Source of the DNA: Gentiana macrophylla
Lineage: Eukaryota; Streptophyta; Magnoliopsida; Gentianales; Gentianaceae
NCBI GenBank assembly: GCA_026214975.1
Contig: CM047805.1
Span: 192,085,620 to 192,149,619, forward strand
DNA length: 64,000 bases
Direction of reading: 5' to 3'
Shown: piece after piece, positions 45,841 to 61,217 of the stretch
Layout of the letters: each line of letters starts with the position of its first letter
Position numbering within the stretch: position 1 is the first letter of the stretch
Translations under genes and position numbers: made by a program
The notes under the pieces: generated by a model
What the model saw: the letters and a program-made list of their open reading frames with translations, nothing else
Database searches by the model: none
What the model was told of the DNA's origin: nothing

Positions 45841-46521
45841 TGATAAATAAGTAATGTCATGGTAACATAATGTCACATCAGATTTTGAATGTTACATGAC
45901 TTGTTAGAGTCTTCTTTCAAATATATCAACGGTAAAGGGTGTGTGAAAAGGAAGTTTACGGTAGAGATTTCACTATATAGGAAGTCAGCGTCCATATGGG
46001 TGATTAGGAATACGATTTTATTCGTAATAAAATCGTGTGGTAGTAATCATCCACGCGTGATTGATCACATGAGTCTTCATAATAGAATTTCCCGTGTGAA
46101 AGACCGTTGTTTGAAAACAAAAGGAAAAAGCAAAGAAAAAATGGAAAAATTAACAGTCGGCTAGCTTCAATTGCGCCATGAATCTCTCACCGCCATCATT
46201 TTCTCCTCCAACAACAACAATGGTGTTCCTCCTCGGCCCTAAAAAAATCACTTACTTTCCCACAGCTAAAAGTTTTGGCTCAACTCAGCTCCTCCCAATT
46301 TTTTACGGCCCCTCATTCTATATTCTTAATCTTTTGTTCATGGTTTACTTTTAATTTTATTTTTTGGAGAATTTTTGTTCATAGTTTCGACTCCACTGCG
46401 CATGAAATGCTAATATCCCTTCCATTAACTGGAAAGGCCAACGGTGCAGGTGAATTTTGGTTGCATTGAGACGGTGAATTGAAAATTTGTGTAGGATTTT
46501 ACATGTTCATGGGTGTAATGC
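45841..46521 (+). promoter_or_regulatory. Promoter region and leader of the ABCG gene
   Basis: No other gene is seen. The leader before the ATG is C- and T-rich around 46180-46290. No convincing TATA box was assigned. Confidence 0.4.
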
Positions 46522-49500
46522 ATGAAGGCGATTGGTGGAATGACGGCTGGCAATGCAATTCGCATTCCGCACGTGTCTTGGATTCTGTTATTGTTGATTG
46601 CGGTTTCAGGTTTTTTGCCATGTGTTTGGTGCGGTGACGGTGATGAAGACAGCCGAGCAACTAACCCTGCGGCTCAGAGCATTGTTACTTCCCTCATTTA
46701 TGGTCAGATTTCCAATCTTACAAAGATATTTCACCAAGATATCACCCGAGCTTTGGGATATTGCGTTACGGATGTGTGAGTGCTTCATTTTGTTGTTGGT
46801 CATATTGTTCTTGCTGTTATTGAATTTACAGATTGTGAAATTAATGGCCTGAATTATGAATTTTTTTCTCTCCAGGGATGCGGACTTGGATTCCGCTTTC
46901 GGTTTTGCCCCCAATCTGGATTTTCTGGATACTTGTGTTAGACAGACCAAAGGTATTTGTTATTGCCAGTATTTTGATTCCTAATTAAGCTGGTGTTTAT
47001 TTTGAGCATGATATGTTTGAATTATGTTCATCATTGTTATCGATGGCAATAACATCTGTTCCCACTTCAATTTGCATCTTGGTGATGAATAATAGGCTAA
47101 AGCATCATCATAACATTCTTCCTGGTGCTATTTGAGTGGCTAGTCATTTCTTACCTGCATATTTGTGAGAACTGAAGAATTCTAACTGACTTAAAAGCTT
47201 AGCATGTGTCTCTAATCCGATTTCCCTTTATACTGGTTGATATATGTACAGATGTTACGCAACGGATATGTACAGCAGCAGAGATGAAATTTTATTTCTC
47301 CAGTTTTATGGAGAAAAAGACAGCAGAAGCTCAGGTCTTAAAGCCTAATAGGAATTGTAATTTAACTTCATGGGTTCCCGGTTGTGAGCCTGGATGGGCA
47401 TGTAGTGTTGCCACCAATGTGAAGGTTGACCTAAGGAACTCAAAGGAGATACCGGATCGTACTCGTGACAGTCAACCTTGTTGCGAGGGGTTTTTCTGTC
47501 CCCGAGGCCTGACTTGCATGATACGTGAGTATGAATACCTATATTTGAGTTTAGTTTTAGCCATATCTTCCTAGTATTATATTGGCATGTTCAAATGGTT
47601 TATTTCAAGGACACCTACCTACTGTGATTGAACTTAATAGGATTCTTTTTCATGGATACCCATAAAATGCATATATCAGAAGTGCAACTAGTTGGTCAAT
47701 AGTGTTTTTCTTTGGGGGAGAGGAGGGGAGAGGATTTGTGTTCATTCAGAAATCAACTGTGCTAGCATTTCAACTCCATTGTATTTCGAATATTTGATCT
47801 GATTTGGTTGCTTTCTTCATAGCTTGTCCACTAGGCGCTTACTGTCCACATGCACAACTGAACAAAACTACCGGTGTATGTGATCCGTGAGTTCTTTTCT
47901 CTTTCCCTGATTGACTATATCTGGGTTTACAGGCTTCTCTATATCATATCATAGTTTAATAATTTATGTTAAAGATGATTTCAGGTATGATTACCAGCTG
48001 CCTCCTGGAAAGCCAAATCACACTTGTGGTGGGGCTGATATATGGGCTGGTGTAACTAGCAGCGAGGACATTTTTTGCTCTGCAGGATCATATTGTCCGA
48101 CTACCACTAAAAAAGTATCTTGCAGTAGAGGGTATATACGTTGACCCTAAGTCTCATTGTAAATAAGCTTTGTATTCACAAATGTGAAATGATCCTTTTA
48201 ATTTTATTGTCCTTGGTAGTTGGTATAGAACTGGTTTTTAGAAGTCCTTTGCAGTATTTGTTGTCTGTTGGCTTATGCCAAATTGCATTGACTTGTCTTA
48301 TTATCCTGAACCTCAGGCACTACTGCAGAATGGGCTCCACTGAAGAAAAACGTGAGTTCCTTTTATCTATGGAAGTATTTTTTTCCACAACAGAAGATTT
48401 TTACTTAATATAACTTTAATCATCAAGCTATATGCGCTTATATCAAGGAAATTTTCATGCAACTTGGGTAACAATATCTGTAGTTTCTAAAAGTATGCGG
48501 TCTTAGTTTTATGTTGCCTACTACTTGATAATACTTGGAAAATAATGCTGCGGCAGCTTACATTTTAGTTTACATTTGCAGCTTGCTTCAAATTGAGTAC
48601 TTGCAATTCAAGTACAGATACACAAGACCTTCACGTTTTTGGCTTTATGCTCATTGTAAGTCGATGTTTGTTCATTGTGTATATAAATCAACTTGTTTCT
48701 CCTATAAATTGTCGCTTTCTGAACTGAAATTCACTATATTACTTCACTATGATAGTTTATGGATAACCTTTATCTTGCGTTTAACGTCTCTTACAAGAAG
48801 AAAGAAAGAAATGAGGTCGTTGAATCTCTTCTCATGTACATGCTATCTGGAATTTTCAACTTGAATCATATTCTTCGTATTGTTTGTGTTCTGAAACCTA
48901 GGTAAGATACTCCCTTCCTTGGGAAGAAAGTCGACTACTGTTGATATCTTGCATTTCATCTTTCCTTCTCTTAGTACATCAAGTCAAAGAATAACCTATT
49001 CAATGCTGCAGATATTATTCAGGATAACTGACTCATTTGTATACACGTAGGGTGCTTTGAGTTTTCTACTCTTCATCTTCTATAACTTCTCCGACCAAGT
49101 AATCACAACTCGCTACAGAAGAATGGCTAAGTCTAGAGAAGCGGCAGCAAGAAGTGCCGAGAAAGTGCACAAGCAAGGGAAAGATGGAGGTCTGCAAAGA
49201 TGGTGCCAAAAAAGGGCAATAGGGTTGCAACAACAATTATCACGGACATTTTCTCGGAGTAAAACTGGGAAGCAAGCGGAGATACTGCCTCCCAAGGGTC
49301 CAAGTAATGAGAGTTTGCAACCATCTGCTGCAACGAAAACAAAGAAAAAAGAACCAGGCCCCCTCACGAAAATGTTGCAGACTCTTGATAATGATCCTGA
49401 AAATCCTGGAGGTTTCAACGTGGAGATTGGAGATAAAAATTTGAACAAGCAAACACAAAAGAGTAAACTGCACACTCGCAGCCAGATATTTAAATACGCA

Positions 49501-52500
49501 TATGGTCAACTTGAGAAAGAGAAAGCAATGGAGCAGAAAAACCAAAATTTGACCTTTTCAGGAATCATTACAAGGGCAACTGATACTGAAGTTAATACCA
49601 GGCCCATGATTGAGGTTTCTTTCAAAGATTTAACCCTGACTCTCAAAGGAAAAACAAGCATCTGCTAAGGTGTGTTACTGGGAAAATGTTGCCTGGTCGC
49701 ATTGCAGCTGTCATGGGTCCATCAGGGGCTGGGAAGACATCATTTCTTTCTGCGGTATTAGGGAAGGTAAGTGGCTGCACCGTAACAGGATCAATTCTGG
49801 TAAATGGAAGGCATGATTCAATTCATGCGTACAAGAAAATTGTTGGGTTTGTTCCACAAGATGATATTGTTCACGGGAACTTAACAGTTGAAGAGAACCT
49901 CAGATTCAGTGCGAGATGCAGGTAAACCAACTTTACTTTTTATAGTAATATTTATCAAGTTGTGTCTGGTGGAGGGCAATTATGAAAACAGATCCTTTGC
50001 TGCAGACATTACCTAGCAAGAATGATGTTTGGTTATGTGTTTACATATTGACTCAAAGTACCCCTCTTAACCGATTTGAAAATTTTAAGCCATGATTTTG
50101 CAAGTGTGGTTATCTCTTATGCTTCAGACATTATTTGTGGTTACATACCTTACTCTTGGCGGTTAGTTTATGTGCCATGCATTGTGCCACGATTTCTTGC
50201 CTTTTCCATGGAGTTTATAGCTCTTAAATGCACTATCTCTGTTTGATTTTCTTTCGTACTGATTATTGTTTTTTTTTTCCTGGGTCCAACACTGAAGGTT
50301 AGCTGAAGATTTGCCAAAAGCTGAAAAGGTTCTTGTTGTCGAAAGAGTGATTGAATCCTTGGGTCTGCAGGGAGTAAGGGATTCACTAGTTGGGACAGTT
50401 GAAAAGCGAGGTATATCTGGAGGTCAGAGGAAACGAGTCAATGTCGGAATTGAAATGGTCATGGAGCCATCGTTGCTGATTTTGGATGAGCCTACATCAG
50501 GTTTGGACAGTGCATCTTCCAGTTTACTTCTTAAAGCTCTTCGACGTGAAGCTCTTGAAGGTGTAAATATTTGCATGGTCGTTCACCAACCTAGGTGAGT
50601 TGAATACTTATTTGTCATCTTTGTTCTGGTGTTGACAGGCTCTGCAATCCATTTTTTGTTTGGTTTACAATCCTTACTATGGAGTACTGTCAATGGTTTT
50701 TGATACATTACCGTTTGTTATAAACCATGCCATTAGTAAGATTCACAATAGTGAGCCCACGAGAAAGCCTTACTCTTTTCATCATGTTTGGTCTGTACAA
50801 CATATTTGGCTCTCTTCCCTTATTTTTATTTGAGTATGTAAAATAGGCGGCCTTATTCTTTTATAAAACATGAAGCTACGGTAAAAGAATTTTGTTGTTA
50901 AGAATGAAAAACAAAAACCTGCTTGCCTAACATAGTTTTGTATTTGTGGGTATCGATATCAGTTTACTAGTGAGAAGAAAAGGCAGTGTGATTTGCTTTA
51001 AGATGTTTTTTCTTGCCTGTTTCTGTCAGTGTTGTTGTAAAGGTCCGTTTTTACCTTTCTTTAATAACGTGGATGCCAACATCTTTCCCTTTTATGCTTC
51101 AGTTACTCATTGTACAAGATGTTTGATGACTTGATACTTCTGGCAAAAGGTGGTCTCACGGTTTACCACGGACCTGTGAAGAAAGTAGAAGAGTATTTCT
51201 CAGGTGTAGGAATAAACGTCCCAGACCGTGTCAATCCTCCCGATCATTTAATTGACATCCTTGAAGGGATGGTGACACTTGGAGGCGGTTTGTCAGCTCA
51301 ACAACTCCCGGTTAGATGGATGCTTCACAATGGGTATGCAGTACCCCCTGATATGATGCAATACTTGGATGAGATTGCATCATCCTCGAAGAGTACAAAT
51401 TCTAGCCCTGCTCCTCCCCCTCAACAATCTTTTGTTGGAGACACAGGAGGGGAAAAGGAAGATCACATGCACTTCAATATGTTGACAGGCCTGGACTTGT
51501 CTAACCGAATTACTCCTGGTGTATTGCGACAATATAGATATTACCTCGGGAGGTATTACTCAACAATTATCTTTTTTCTTCAAGATTAACTGTACTTGAA
51601 CTAGTAATGGTATTACATCTAGTCTAGATTTAATTGCTTTTGCGTCTTATGTATAATTAGGGTTACAAAGCAGCGGTTGCGAGAAGCTAAAGTACAAGCA
51701 GTGGATTATCTTATCCTGTTACTTGCTGGGGCGTGCTTAGGAACTCTTTCAAAAGTGAAAGGAGACACCTTTGGCTACCGAGGATACATGTATACGGTCA
51801 TTGCTGTTTGTAAGTGAAATTGTAGGACATATGCTTTTTCACATTGTCCTCATCAAGCCTTAATTTCAGACAACAATGAACGTTTTTGGGTTCTAGGTTC
51901 TACATGTCCTTGCTCATAATCTTTATTCTCTACTTTCAGCTCTGCTGAGTATGATTGCAGCTTTGAGATCGTTTGCACTCGACAAATTAGAGTATTGGAG
52001 AGAAAGATCAAGTGGAATAAGCAGTACAGCTTATTTTCTTTCAAAGGATACTTTTGACCATTTCAACACGCTGATCAAGCCGTTGGTATTTCTTTCAATG
52101 TTCTACTTCTTCAACAATCCTCGGTCAACCTTTGGGGATAATTATGTCGTTTTACTTTGCCTTGTCTACTGTGTCACTGGCCTAGCTTATGTTTTCGCCA
52201 TCTTCCTTCAGGCAGGGCCCGCCCAATTGGTTTGTAACTATCACGTTTTGGCTACTTGTTGCTCATTCTAACTGTCATTGTTCTTTCCATGTGTTTGACA
52301 TTTGACAACAACCCTGTTTTCTCAATTGGCAGTGTTGTGTTCTGGTGCCAGTCGTCATGACATTGATTGCAAACCAGGATGAAAACGCTACATTTGGTAA
52401 AGTTCTAGCAGATTATTGTTTCCCAAAATGGGCCCTGGAGGCATTTATAGTTGCAAATGCTCAAAGGTTGGTGGACCATTTTCTTTCGACTCCTGTTCCT

Positions 52501-52900
52501 TTTAGAATGTAATTGTTTGCATGCTGCATCTGTTCCTAAAAGAAACTGAGCTTGGTGCAGCAATACAAACTGATTGTCGTCATATAAGAACTAATGTAAC
52601 CAGGCACGTCCCCAAGACTCTCTGCATAGGCAAGATGCTTTTAAGTATATTAGGCTATCGATATCTTGCATTTTGGCCATCAAATGCATTTTGCACTAAT
52701 GGTTACTGAAAATGATGATTTTGTTGTGTCTGGGTCTTGTCAGGTATTCGGGAGTGTGGCTGATAACACGGTGTGGGACATTGTTGGAACTGGACTACAG
52801 TCTTCAAAATTGGACGCGCTGTTTAGTATATCTGGTGAGCTTTGGAGTAGCTAGCCGCATTGTAGCTTTTGTATGTTTGGTGAAATTTACAAAGAGATGA
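46522..52900 (+). CDS. ABC transporter G family half-transporter (ABCG24/28 type), 14 exons
   Basis: Exons: 46522-46775, 46876-46952, 47252-47524, 47823-47886, 47985-48131, 48317-48351, 48582-48655, 49051-49921, 50298-50594, 51103-51552, 51661-51809, 51940-52229, 52333-52466, 52744-52900. All introns are GT-AG. Product about 1090 aa, the size of Arabidopsis ABCG24/28. Order: signal peptide (hydrophobic at 19-36), cysteine-rich extracellular part (to about 280), a membrane helix ([11 protein letters not shown]), a basic linker, the nucleotide-binding domain (Walker A GPSGAGKT near 531, signature ISGGQRKR near 638, Walker [14 protein letters not shown]), and a C-terminal membrane domain with about five helices. 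It would move lipid-like substrates across the plasma membrane using ATP. One defect: exon 8 is 871 bases where phase requires 872. A run of five A at 49650-49654 should be six to read [10 protein letters not shown]; as written it stops at TAA. Otherwise all 14 exons keep frame. Confidence 0.92.
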
Positions 52901-54058
52901 ATGCGAGCCTGTTTTTGTAACCAACATTCTGATGTGAGAGAAGTAGTAGCAGTAGTTGCGATAACGTGTCATGTCTAGTTCTTCTGATCAAAGTCAAGTG
53001 AACAATCTTCAGATAGCGTGTGCCATCACTGTATTCAATGTAGTAGGAGGGGCGGTGTAGGAACTGATTTTACAGGTTTAGACCAGACCGGCTGGCTGTA
53101 CATATTGTATATACATGTCTGCCTTCATACTGTTTCCTCTTCTTTTTGAGGTGAGTTTTCTGTGTTATTTTTTTCTGTATACATTTTTGTAGGTGGGGGG
53201 GGACGGGGGGACTGATGGTAAGAGAAACCCCAAAAATATGCTAAGTTTTACAAGTGACAGACTTGTTCATGAGCAAGTCTTGTTGCAAAGACTCTGTATT
53301 TGCATCACACATTCACACCGTTGGATTGATACAATACGTGGAGCTTTGTGAGCAGAAAACATCTGTTTACTTTTATGGAATCAACTTTAAAATTTCTAAA
53401 CTCAGGAACCTAATACAAGGTGAATGGTAACAAGCGGGAAGGCATGGAAAAAAATGGTTATTTTTATTATTAAATATGACATCATTTTGTAGCGAACATC
53501 AGGTTTTATTACTCAATTTTGAACAACATCCCTAACGTATACCGATTAACTACCTAGAGAGATTTTTTAGGCCAGGGGCCTTTATTTTTTAGCCATTTTA
53601 TTTAATTAGTGAACACAACTAGCATGACCGGATAGCATCCAAAGGTTCTTTCATGTTCTGGAGAGAGAGACGGGGGAGGGGGGGAACGAAAGTGGAGAAA
53701 CAAGGACACAAAAAAAGGGGGAAACGTATTATTAAAATACAAGACCAGCAAAGTAGAATATTTGCAGAAATGAATGAAGAACCAATCAGCAAGCTTTTAT
53801 TTCAAATTTCAAATACGTAAAACAAAAAAAAACAAAAAAAAAAAAAAAGCATTGCTCAGTGACTACCCAAAGCTCCTCACTGCAATGCAGCTGATTCAAC
53901 GAATTGCAGCCCCACCTTTCCAGGTATCTAGGGACAGTTATGCACCATCAGATGCGTCTTCATAGAACGAACAGACACCACAAAGAAAGAAACTCCGTAT
54001 AGGGAAAATTTTCCAAATTTAACATACATACATAAATACTGACAAAAAATTGTATTGG
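52901..54058. other. Convergent 3' region between the ABCG and IDH genes
   Basis: The two genes meet tail to tail over 1.16 kb. No coding sequence is seen. G-rich runs lie at about 53193-53211 and 53671-53685, and A-runs near 53823-53848. Confidence 0.6.
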
Positions 54059-56616
<2,558 letters not shown>

Positions 56617-57294
56617 TGCCGCGAATTATTGATTCTTCGCCTCCGAATTTCTGCTTTTTCCCGCTGGTCAGAGAACCTGCAAGCCCCTGTATATTTTTGA
56701 CGGAAAAAGTAAACAATTAAAATACGGGGGAATGGCTTATATGACCCATTTTTACAAAGTATCGGACTAAAAGGGCTTTGACCATTTGGGGATTAAAAAA
56801 GAAACGGAAAAATGTAAAAGAGTATTAAAAAGCTTGAACTTTCAGATTTGCCCTTATATTATAACCCATTATTTCTCCTATTTTCCACCACTTTACAAAT
56901 CCATTTTACTCAGATCGAGAATCCGGTAGTTCCCAAAATCGAAGGCTCGCAAATCGAATAACTCTCCTTCATCTTCTTCACGGTAAAAACCGTTCTTCAA
57001 AACAAACTCAAACTTGTTTTTAACCAATCTGATTGAAGATCCACTGAAGACTATAGGCTTTCTTTTTACAACTGTTTTCCGACGGTCAGTGGTGGAATTG
57101 GTTGCTTTCCGGCTGCAAATCGTGTCGATTCAGTTCAAATTCAGTTTGTGTGGTAAGTACTTAATCAGTAATTTATGGAATTAGAGTTATCGGATTTGTT
57201 TGCCTTAATCCATTGAAGTGTGTTTATGGTAATCCATCTAGTATGTGATCGGTAAAGCTTTTTATGTATTTTGTAGTAAATGGCGATGAAATAA
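56617..57294. other. Divergent promoter region of IDH and the Ulp1-type gene
   Basis: Contains the IDH 5' leader (to about 56690) and, on the plus strand, a leader-like region for the DUF1985 gene. A splice donor-like sequence (GTGTG|GTAAGT) occurs at about 57151. No other coding sequence was recognised. Confidence 0.4.
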
Positions 57295-60240
57295 AACTTA
57301 ACACATGCACAAAAGGCAAAAAGTTGTGAGATTGTTAACAGGTGCATTGATGATAAAGCTAGGTATGTGTATGATAACCTAGACAATAAGCACAAGAAAT
57401 TGTTTAAAGATAGTTGCTTTGGACATTTAATTGGGCTTCATAAAATGAGTTGTTATCAAATTCTTCATCAATTGATCATGAGGCAGTTAAAGAACGATAA
57501 AAAGGATCAGTCGTTTTGGTTTATGATCGGGGACAAGCCTTTGAGGTTTGGTGTGAATGAATTTTTAGTTGTTACGGGATTGAGAGCTGGTTACCGTGGG
57601 ATGTTTGAAGAAAAAGAAGAAAGACTTTGTCGGCTTGGACAAAAATACTTTAAGGGGAAGGGTAGTATAAACCGAAAGGATTTGTTGTCAGCTTTTGATC
57701 GAGTTAAGAATGGAAATCGTAGAGATAAAGATGCATCCGACGATAAATACAAGTTGGGATTGTTGGTTGTTTTGATTTTTGTTTTGTTAGCTACAGAGGA
57801 GAATGTGGCGTTGGAGTGGTGGTGGTTTGAGTTGGTGGATAATCTGGATGCATTCAACATGTATACTTGGGGGAACCTATCCTATAGTTGCACGGTTAAC
57901 TTGTTTAGGCGGAACTTAAGCGGGTTGTTTACAAAGCATGAGGATAAGATCCAGTATACATCTTATGGATTGTTGCATGCTGTGTTGGTATGTATTATGA
58001 TTTTGTTTTGTTATTTTAATTTGGAAGGCATATAATGTTGTGAAAGCTTTTTGTAAATGTGATGTGTACGTAGGCATGGGCACTGGAATCCATTCCGTCT
58101 TTTCTGAGAAATTGGGGAGGCTTGTAGATGAAAAGGCTCTCCCAAGAATCTTGAAGTGGGAAGTGACAAGGAGGGTGAGCGATCGAAAGTCGTTGGCGCT
58201 TTTTGAAGATAAGGAGGTTTGAATGTATTTCTTGTTAGGTAGTCTGTCTTAAATTGTGTTGTGGTTGTTTGATGTTTGGATTTATGAATTCAATGTAGGT
58301 ACAAGTGTTTGCAACGATTGTGGCAAGCGATGAAGAAAAAGAAAAACCGTACTACATTGAACTTAGTGATGATTCGAGATCCCAATGTACGATAATCCTA
58401 TTGAAAGCGAGAATGTGGAACAACCATCGTTTGCCACTCCACCCCAAAGCATCAACTCGGCTTAGATTATGAGAAGGTGAAAGATGAGGTTGTAAAGGTT
58501 CTTGAGTTGGAGGCTATTCGGAAGAAGGTGGATTTGTTGGAAGCTAATTCAAAAAGTCAGTATGTTGTTCAAAATGCAACATTGTAATGAATATTGACAT
58601 GGTTGGAGTTGAGGAGGTTGGGGAGCAATCTCAAGGTAAGAGAGAAGGATGAATCGAAGGTAAAGGAGAAGGAAGGTGAGAAGGTTGGGAGCAATCTCAA
58701 GGTGAGGAGAAGGAAGGTGATAAGGTTGAAGAACAATTTGAAGATCATGAACCTGAAATTCTTGAAGGATATGAACCCGAAGATCATGTCCATGAGATGG
58801 ATGTTGGTGAGAAGAAGGAGCAACCCGTTACTGATAAGGTTGGGGAGAAGCAAAACCCTAAAGACAAAGGTATAACGTTAACACGAAACACTTGTACTTG
58901 ATATATTTTGTTTATTAATATAATGAGTAGAATATGTTGTTGATTTTGTTTGTTGAATGAATGAAGAGTTAATTGATTAACATTTTGTTTCTTGAAATTA
59001 TATGTGTAGGAAAGGATATCATAGAAGACAACGTCGGGGTTGGCAATAAGAAAGTTGTTGATGATGTTGGAAATGTGGTGGAGGTTGTTGATGATGGTGT
59101 TGTGGGGGATGAAAATGTTGCGGGGAAGAAAAAAGCACAGTGTGAGCCATATCCTTATAATCAGAACGTGAAAAGAAGGAAAGTTGATAATGTTTGTGCT
59201 TTTGATCCGTATGGAGAGTTGGACCCTGTGTTGATGCAAGATCTTCAATTTTTTTTAGATAAGTGTGATGACAGGCATCGTTTTGGCTCACTAAACGTAA
59301 ATACTTCAACTCCTTTATTGAATTGTCTTATTTACTTGTTTTTAACCGTTGTGTAAACATAGCAAAGTTGTGAGGTGGTTGATGAGGATGTCGAAGCCAA
59401 ACAGCCTGAAATCAATTGTGGCGAGGGGATGGTTGGGAACCCGGTAAGCCCACGATGTGATGAACTAGTGCAATAGATGGCGAATTAAATAAATAAATTA
59501 TGATGTTGTTAATTAATAATTTGTAATATGTATTGTTGTAGATTATAAACATTTGCATTCTTTGGAGTTCGTCGCCGCCAAACAAAGAGCTTTTGGGGTT
59601 GTATGAACAAGTTGCTCATACATACTTTTTGTGTGAGTTAAAAGAGATGCATAGTAAGAGGGACAATGATACCACAGTGGAGAACTTAGTATTTGGGAAA
59701 AAGTTTATTAATTATGTGAATGGCGTAGTTCCAAGCAGACGGCAAACCATGGGAGGGTTGTAAATGTTTGTATATTCCGGTTAACGAGAGCTGCAATTGG
59801 TTTCTTGTGAAAGTTGATCTTGGTATGAGAAAGATCTATGTGTATGACAGTTTGGGGAATCATGTTAAAAGAGCACAACTTATTAAATGGATTGTGCCAT
59901 TGCAACTTCTTATCCCTCATTTGATGAGGAAGCATGTGGTTGGTTTCGAGAAATATGGCTTGAAGAAGCTTGAGGTGGAGAAAGTGGAATGTCCTCTTCA
60001 ACAAAATGGGTATGTAAATTACTATTTATGCAAATAGTAATTTGGAGTATTAGTATATTTTTAAGATGATTTACGTGGTGTTTAACTTATATGTTAATAT
60101 CAGAGTCCGATTGTGGCATTTTCACCATTAAATTCTTGGAGTTTTTGCTCGGAAGACTGGATATTAAAACGATTCAAAATGATCATATGCCAATGTGGAG
60201 AAAAAACTTAGTTGCCGAGTTGATTTGCATGCCATTTTGA
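57295..60240 (+). pseudogene. DUF1985-Ulp1 (C48 peptidase) gene, transposon-type, frame-disrupted
   Basis: Exon 57295-57986 encodes a DUF1985 domain (FKDSCFGHLIGLH, FRFGVNEFLVVTGL-like core, EWWWFELVDNLD). Later pieces: WALESIP...LPRILKWEVTRR (58075-58219), QVFATIVASDEEKEKPYYIELSDD (58300-58380), a linker of valine- and aspartate-rich repeats (59011-59300), and a C48 protease end (about 59740-60013 and 60106-60240). The last splice (TAT|GTAAAT to CAGAG|TCC) restores NGYSDCGIF with the catalytic Cys and its Gln; YDSL keeps the Asp. The histidine site reads SCNWFLV, so His is replaced by Asn. Frame breaks occur at a T4 run (58100-58103), near 58440 and near 59745. Ulp1-type proteases cleave SUMO, and DUF1985-Ulp1 genes are spread by MULE transposons in plants. 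No start codon or TIR is secured. Confidence 0.7.
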
Positions 60241-60960
60241 GCCATAGAAGTTGTGTATGATGATGTACAAACAATTTATGAGGGTTTTGTAATGGGAAGC
60301 TTGATTAGTATGGGAAACAGTTAGCATAATGGTATATTTTTGTAATAAGAAGACTGTTATGGGAAGTATTAAGTTATATATGCAAGAAGTTTATATTTTT
60401 GCATTAATGCTGCATATTTATAGTAAACAAATAACCTAAACCCTAATCTTGAAATAAATATAAAATAAGAGATAATTCTCATTTGAATTCAAACATAATA
60501 AACTATCTTATCACCATATAAAAGATTAGATGACTTTCAAACTCTTAACGACCAATATACTCGAATTTAATCATGATCAAATAACACCTTATTCTCCAAA
60601 ACAAACTTGAACTTGTTTACTTCAATAATCAGACAAACTTGAACTTGTTTACATACATCAAACTAAATAATTAAATGAGATAATAATTAAATTCAAAATA
60701 AATACAAAATAGATAATAATTAAAATAAATACAAAGACTTTTAAAGGAGGAGATAATTAAATTAAAAAACTAATAGTTGGTGGTTATATGTCATTATAAA
60801 GAGGCATGTGAAGAGGTTTTTAAAGAGTTGTGTTTAATGAAGCGGCATGTGAAGCGGTTTTTTTAAGAATGAAACGGCATGAACACCCTATTTAAACACC
60901 CTATTTTATGATCATGATTTTCAATTGAGAAGCACTGTTTTAGAAAGAAAGAAAGAAAAA
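60241..60960. other. Intergenic DNA with repeated 'gaagcggcatgtgaagcgg' phrases
   Basis: AT-rich and without conserved frames. Near 60800-60870 the phrase 'ggcatgtgaagnggttttt' occurs twice. A TATA-like box (CTATTTAAACACC, about 60889) precedes the next ORF by about 80 bases. Confidence 0.4.
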
Positions 60961-60971
60961 AAAACGCGAAA

Positions 60972-61217
60972 ATGAATCCAGAAATCCAACAATGTGATGT
61001 AAGCATTCAAGATTTGAAGAAGGCGTTCGATGCTATGCAGACGGAAATGGTAGGTATGAAGGAGCGAACCGACTACTTGAATTTAGAGGTGAAGGAACAG
61101 GACATGGCGATATTACAACTAACTAATGATGTTCAAACAAGGGAGGGTGAGATAGTGACGCTGACATCGAGGTTCAAGTTCTACTTGGATAAGATCAATG
61201 AACTTGTCAAACGGTGA
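60972..61217 (+). CDS. Small coiled-coil protein, 81 aa, unknown function
   Basis: Frame MNPEIQQCDVSIQDLKKAFD to INELVKR. Hydrophobic residues recur in a heptad-like pattern (I, L, F, M, L, V, I, L, V, I, L) through almost the whole length, with charged residues between, so it should form a parallel or antiparallel coiled coil. No domain is recognised. A TATA-like box lies about 80 bases upstream and an A-rich stretch sits right before the ATG. It follows the DUF1985-Ulp1 gene in the same orientation and may belong to the same element or be a truncated companion gene. Confidence 0.5.
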   Translation: MNPEIQQCDVSIQDLKKAFDAMQTEMVGMKERTDYLNLEVKEQDMAILQLTNDVQTREGEIVTLTSRFKFYLDKINELVKR

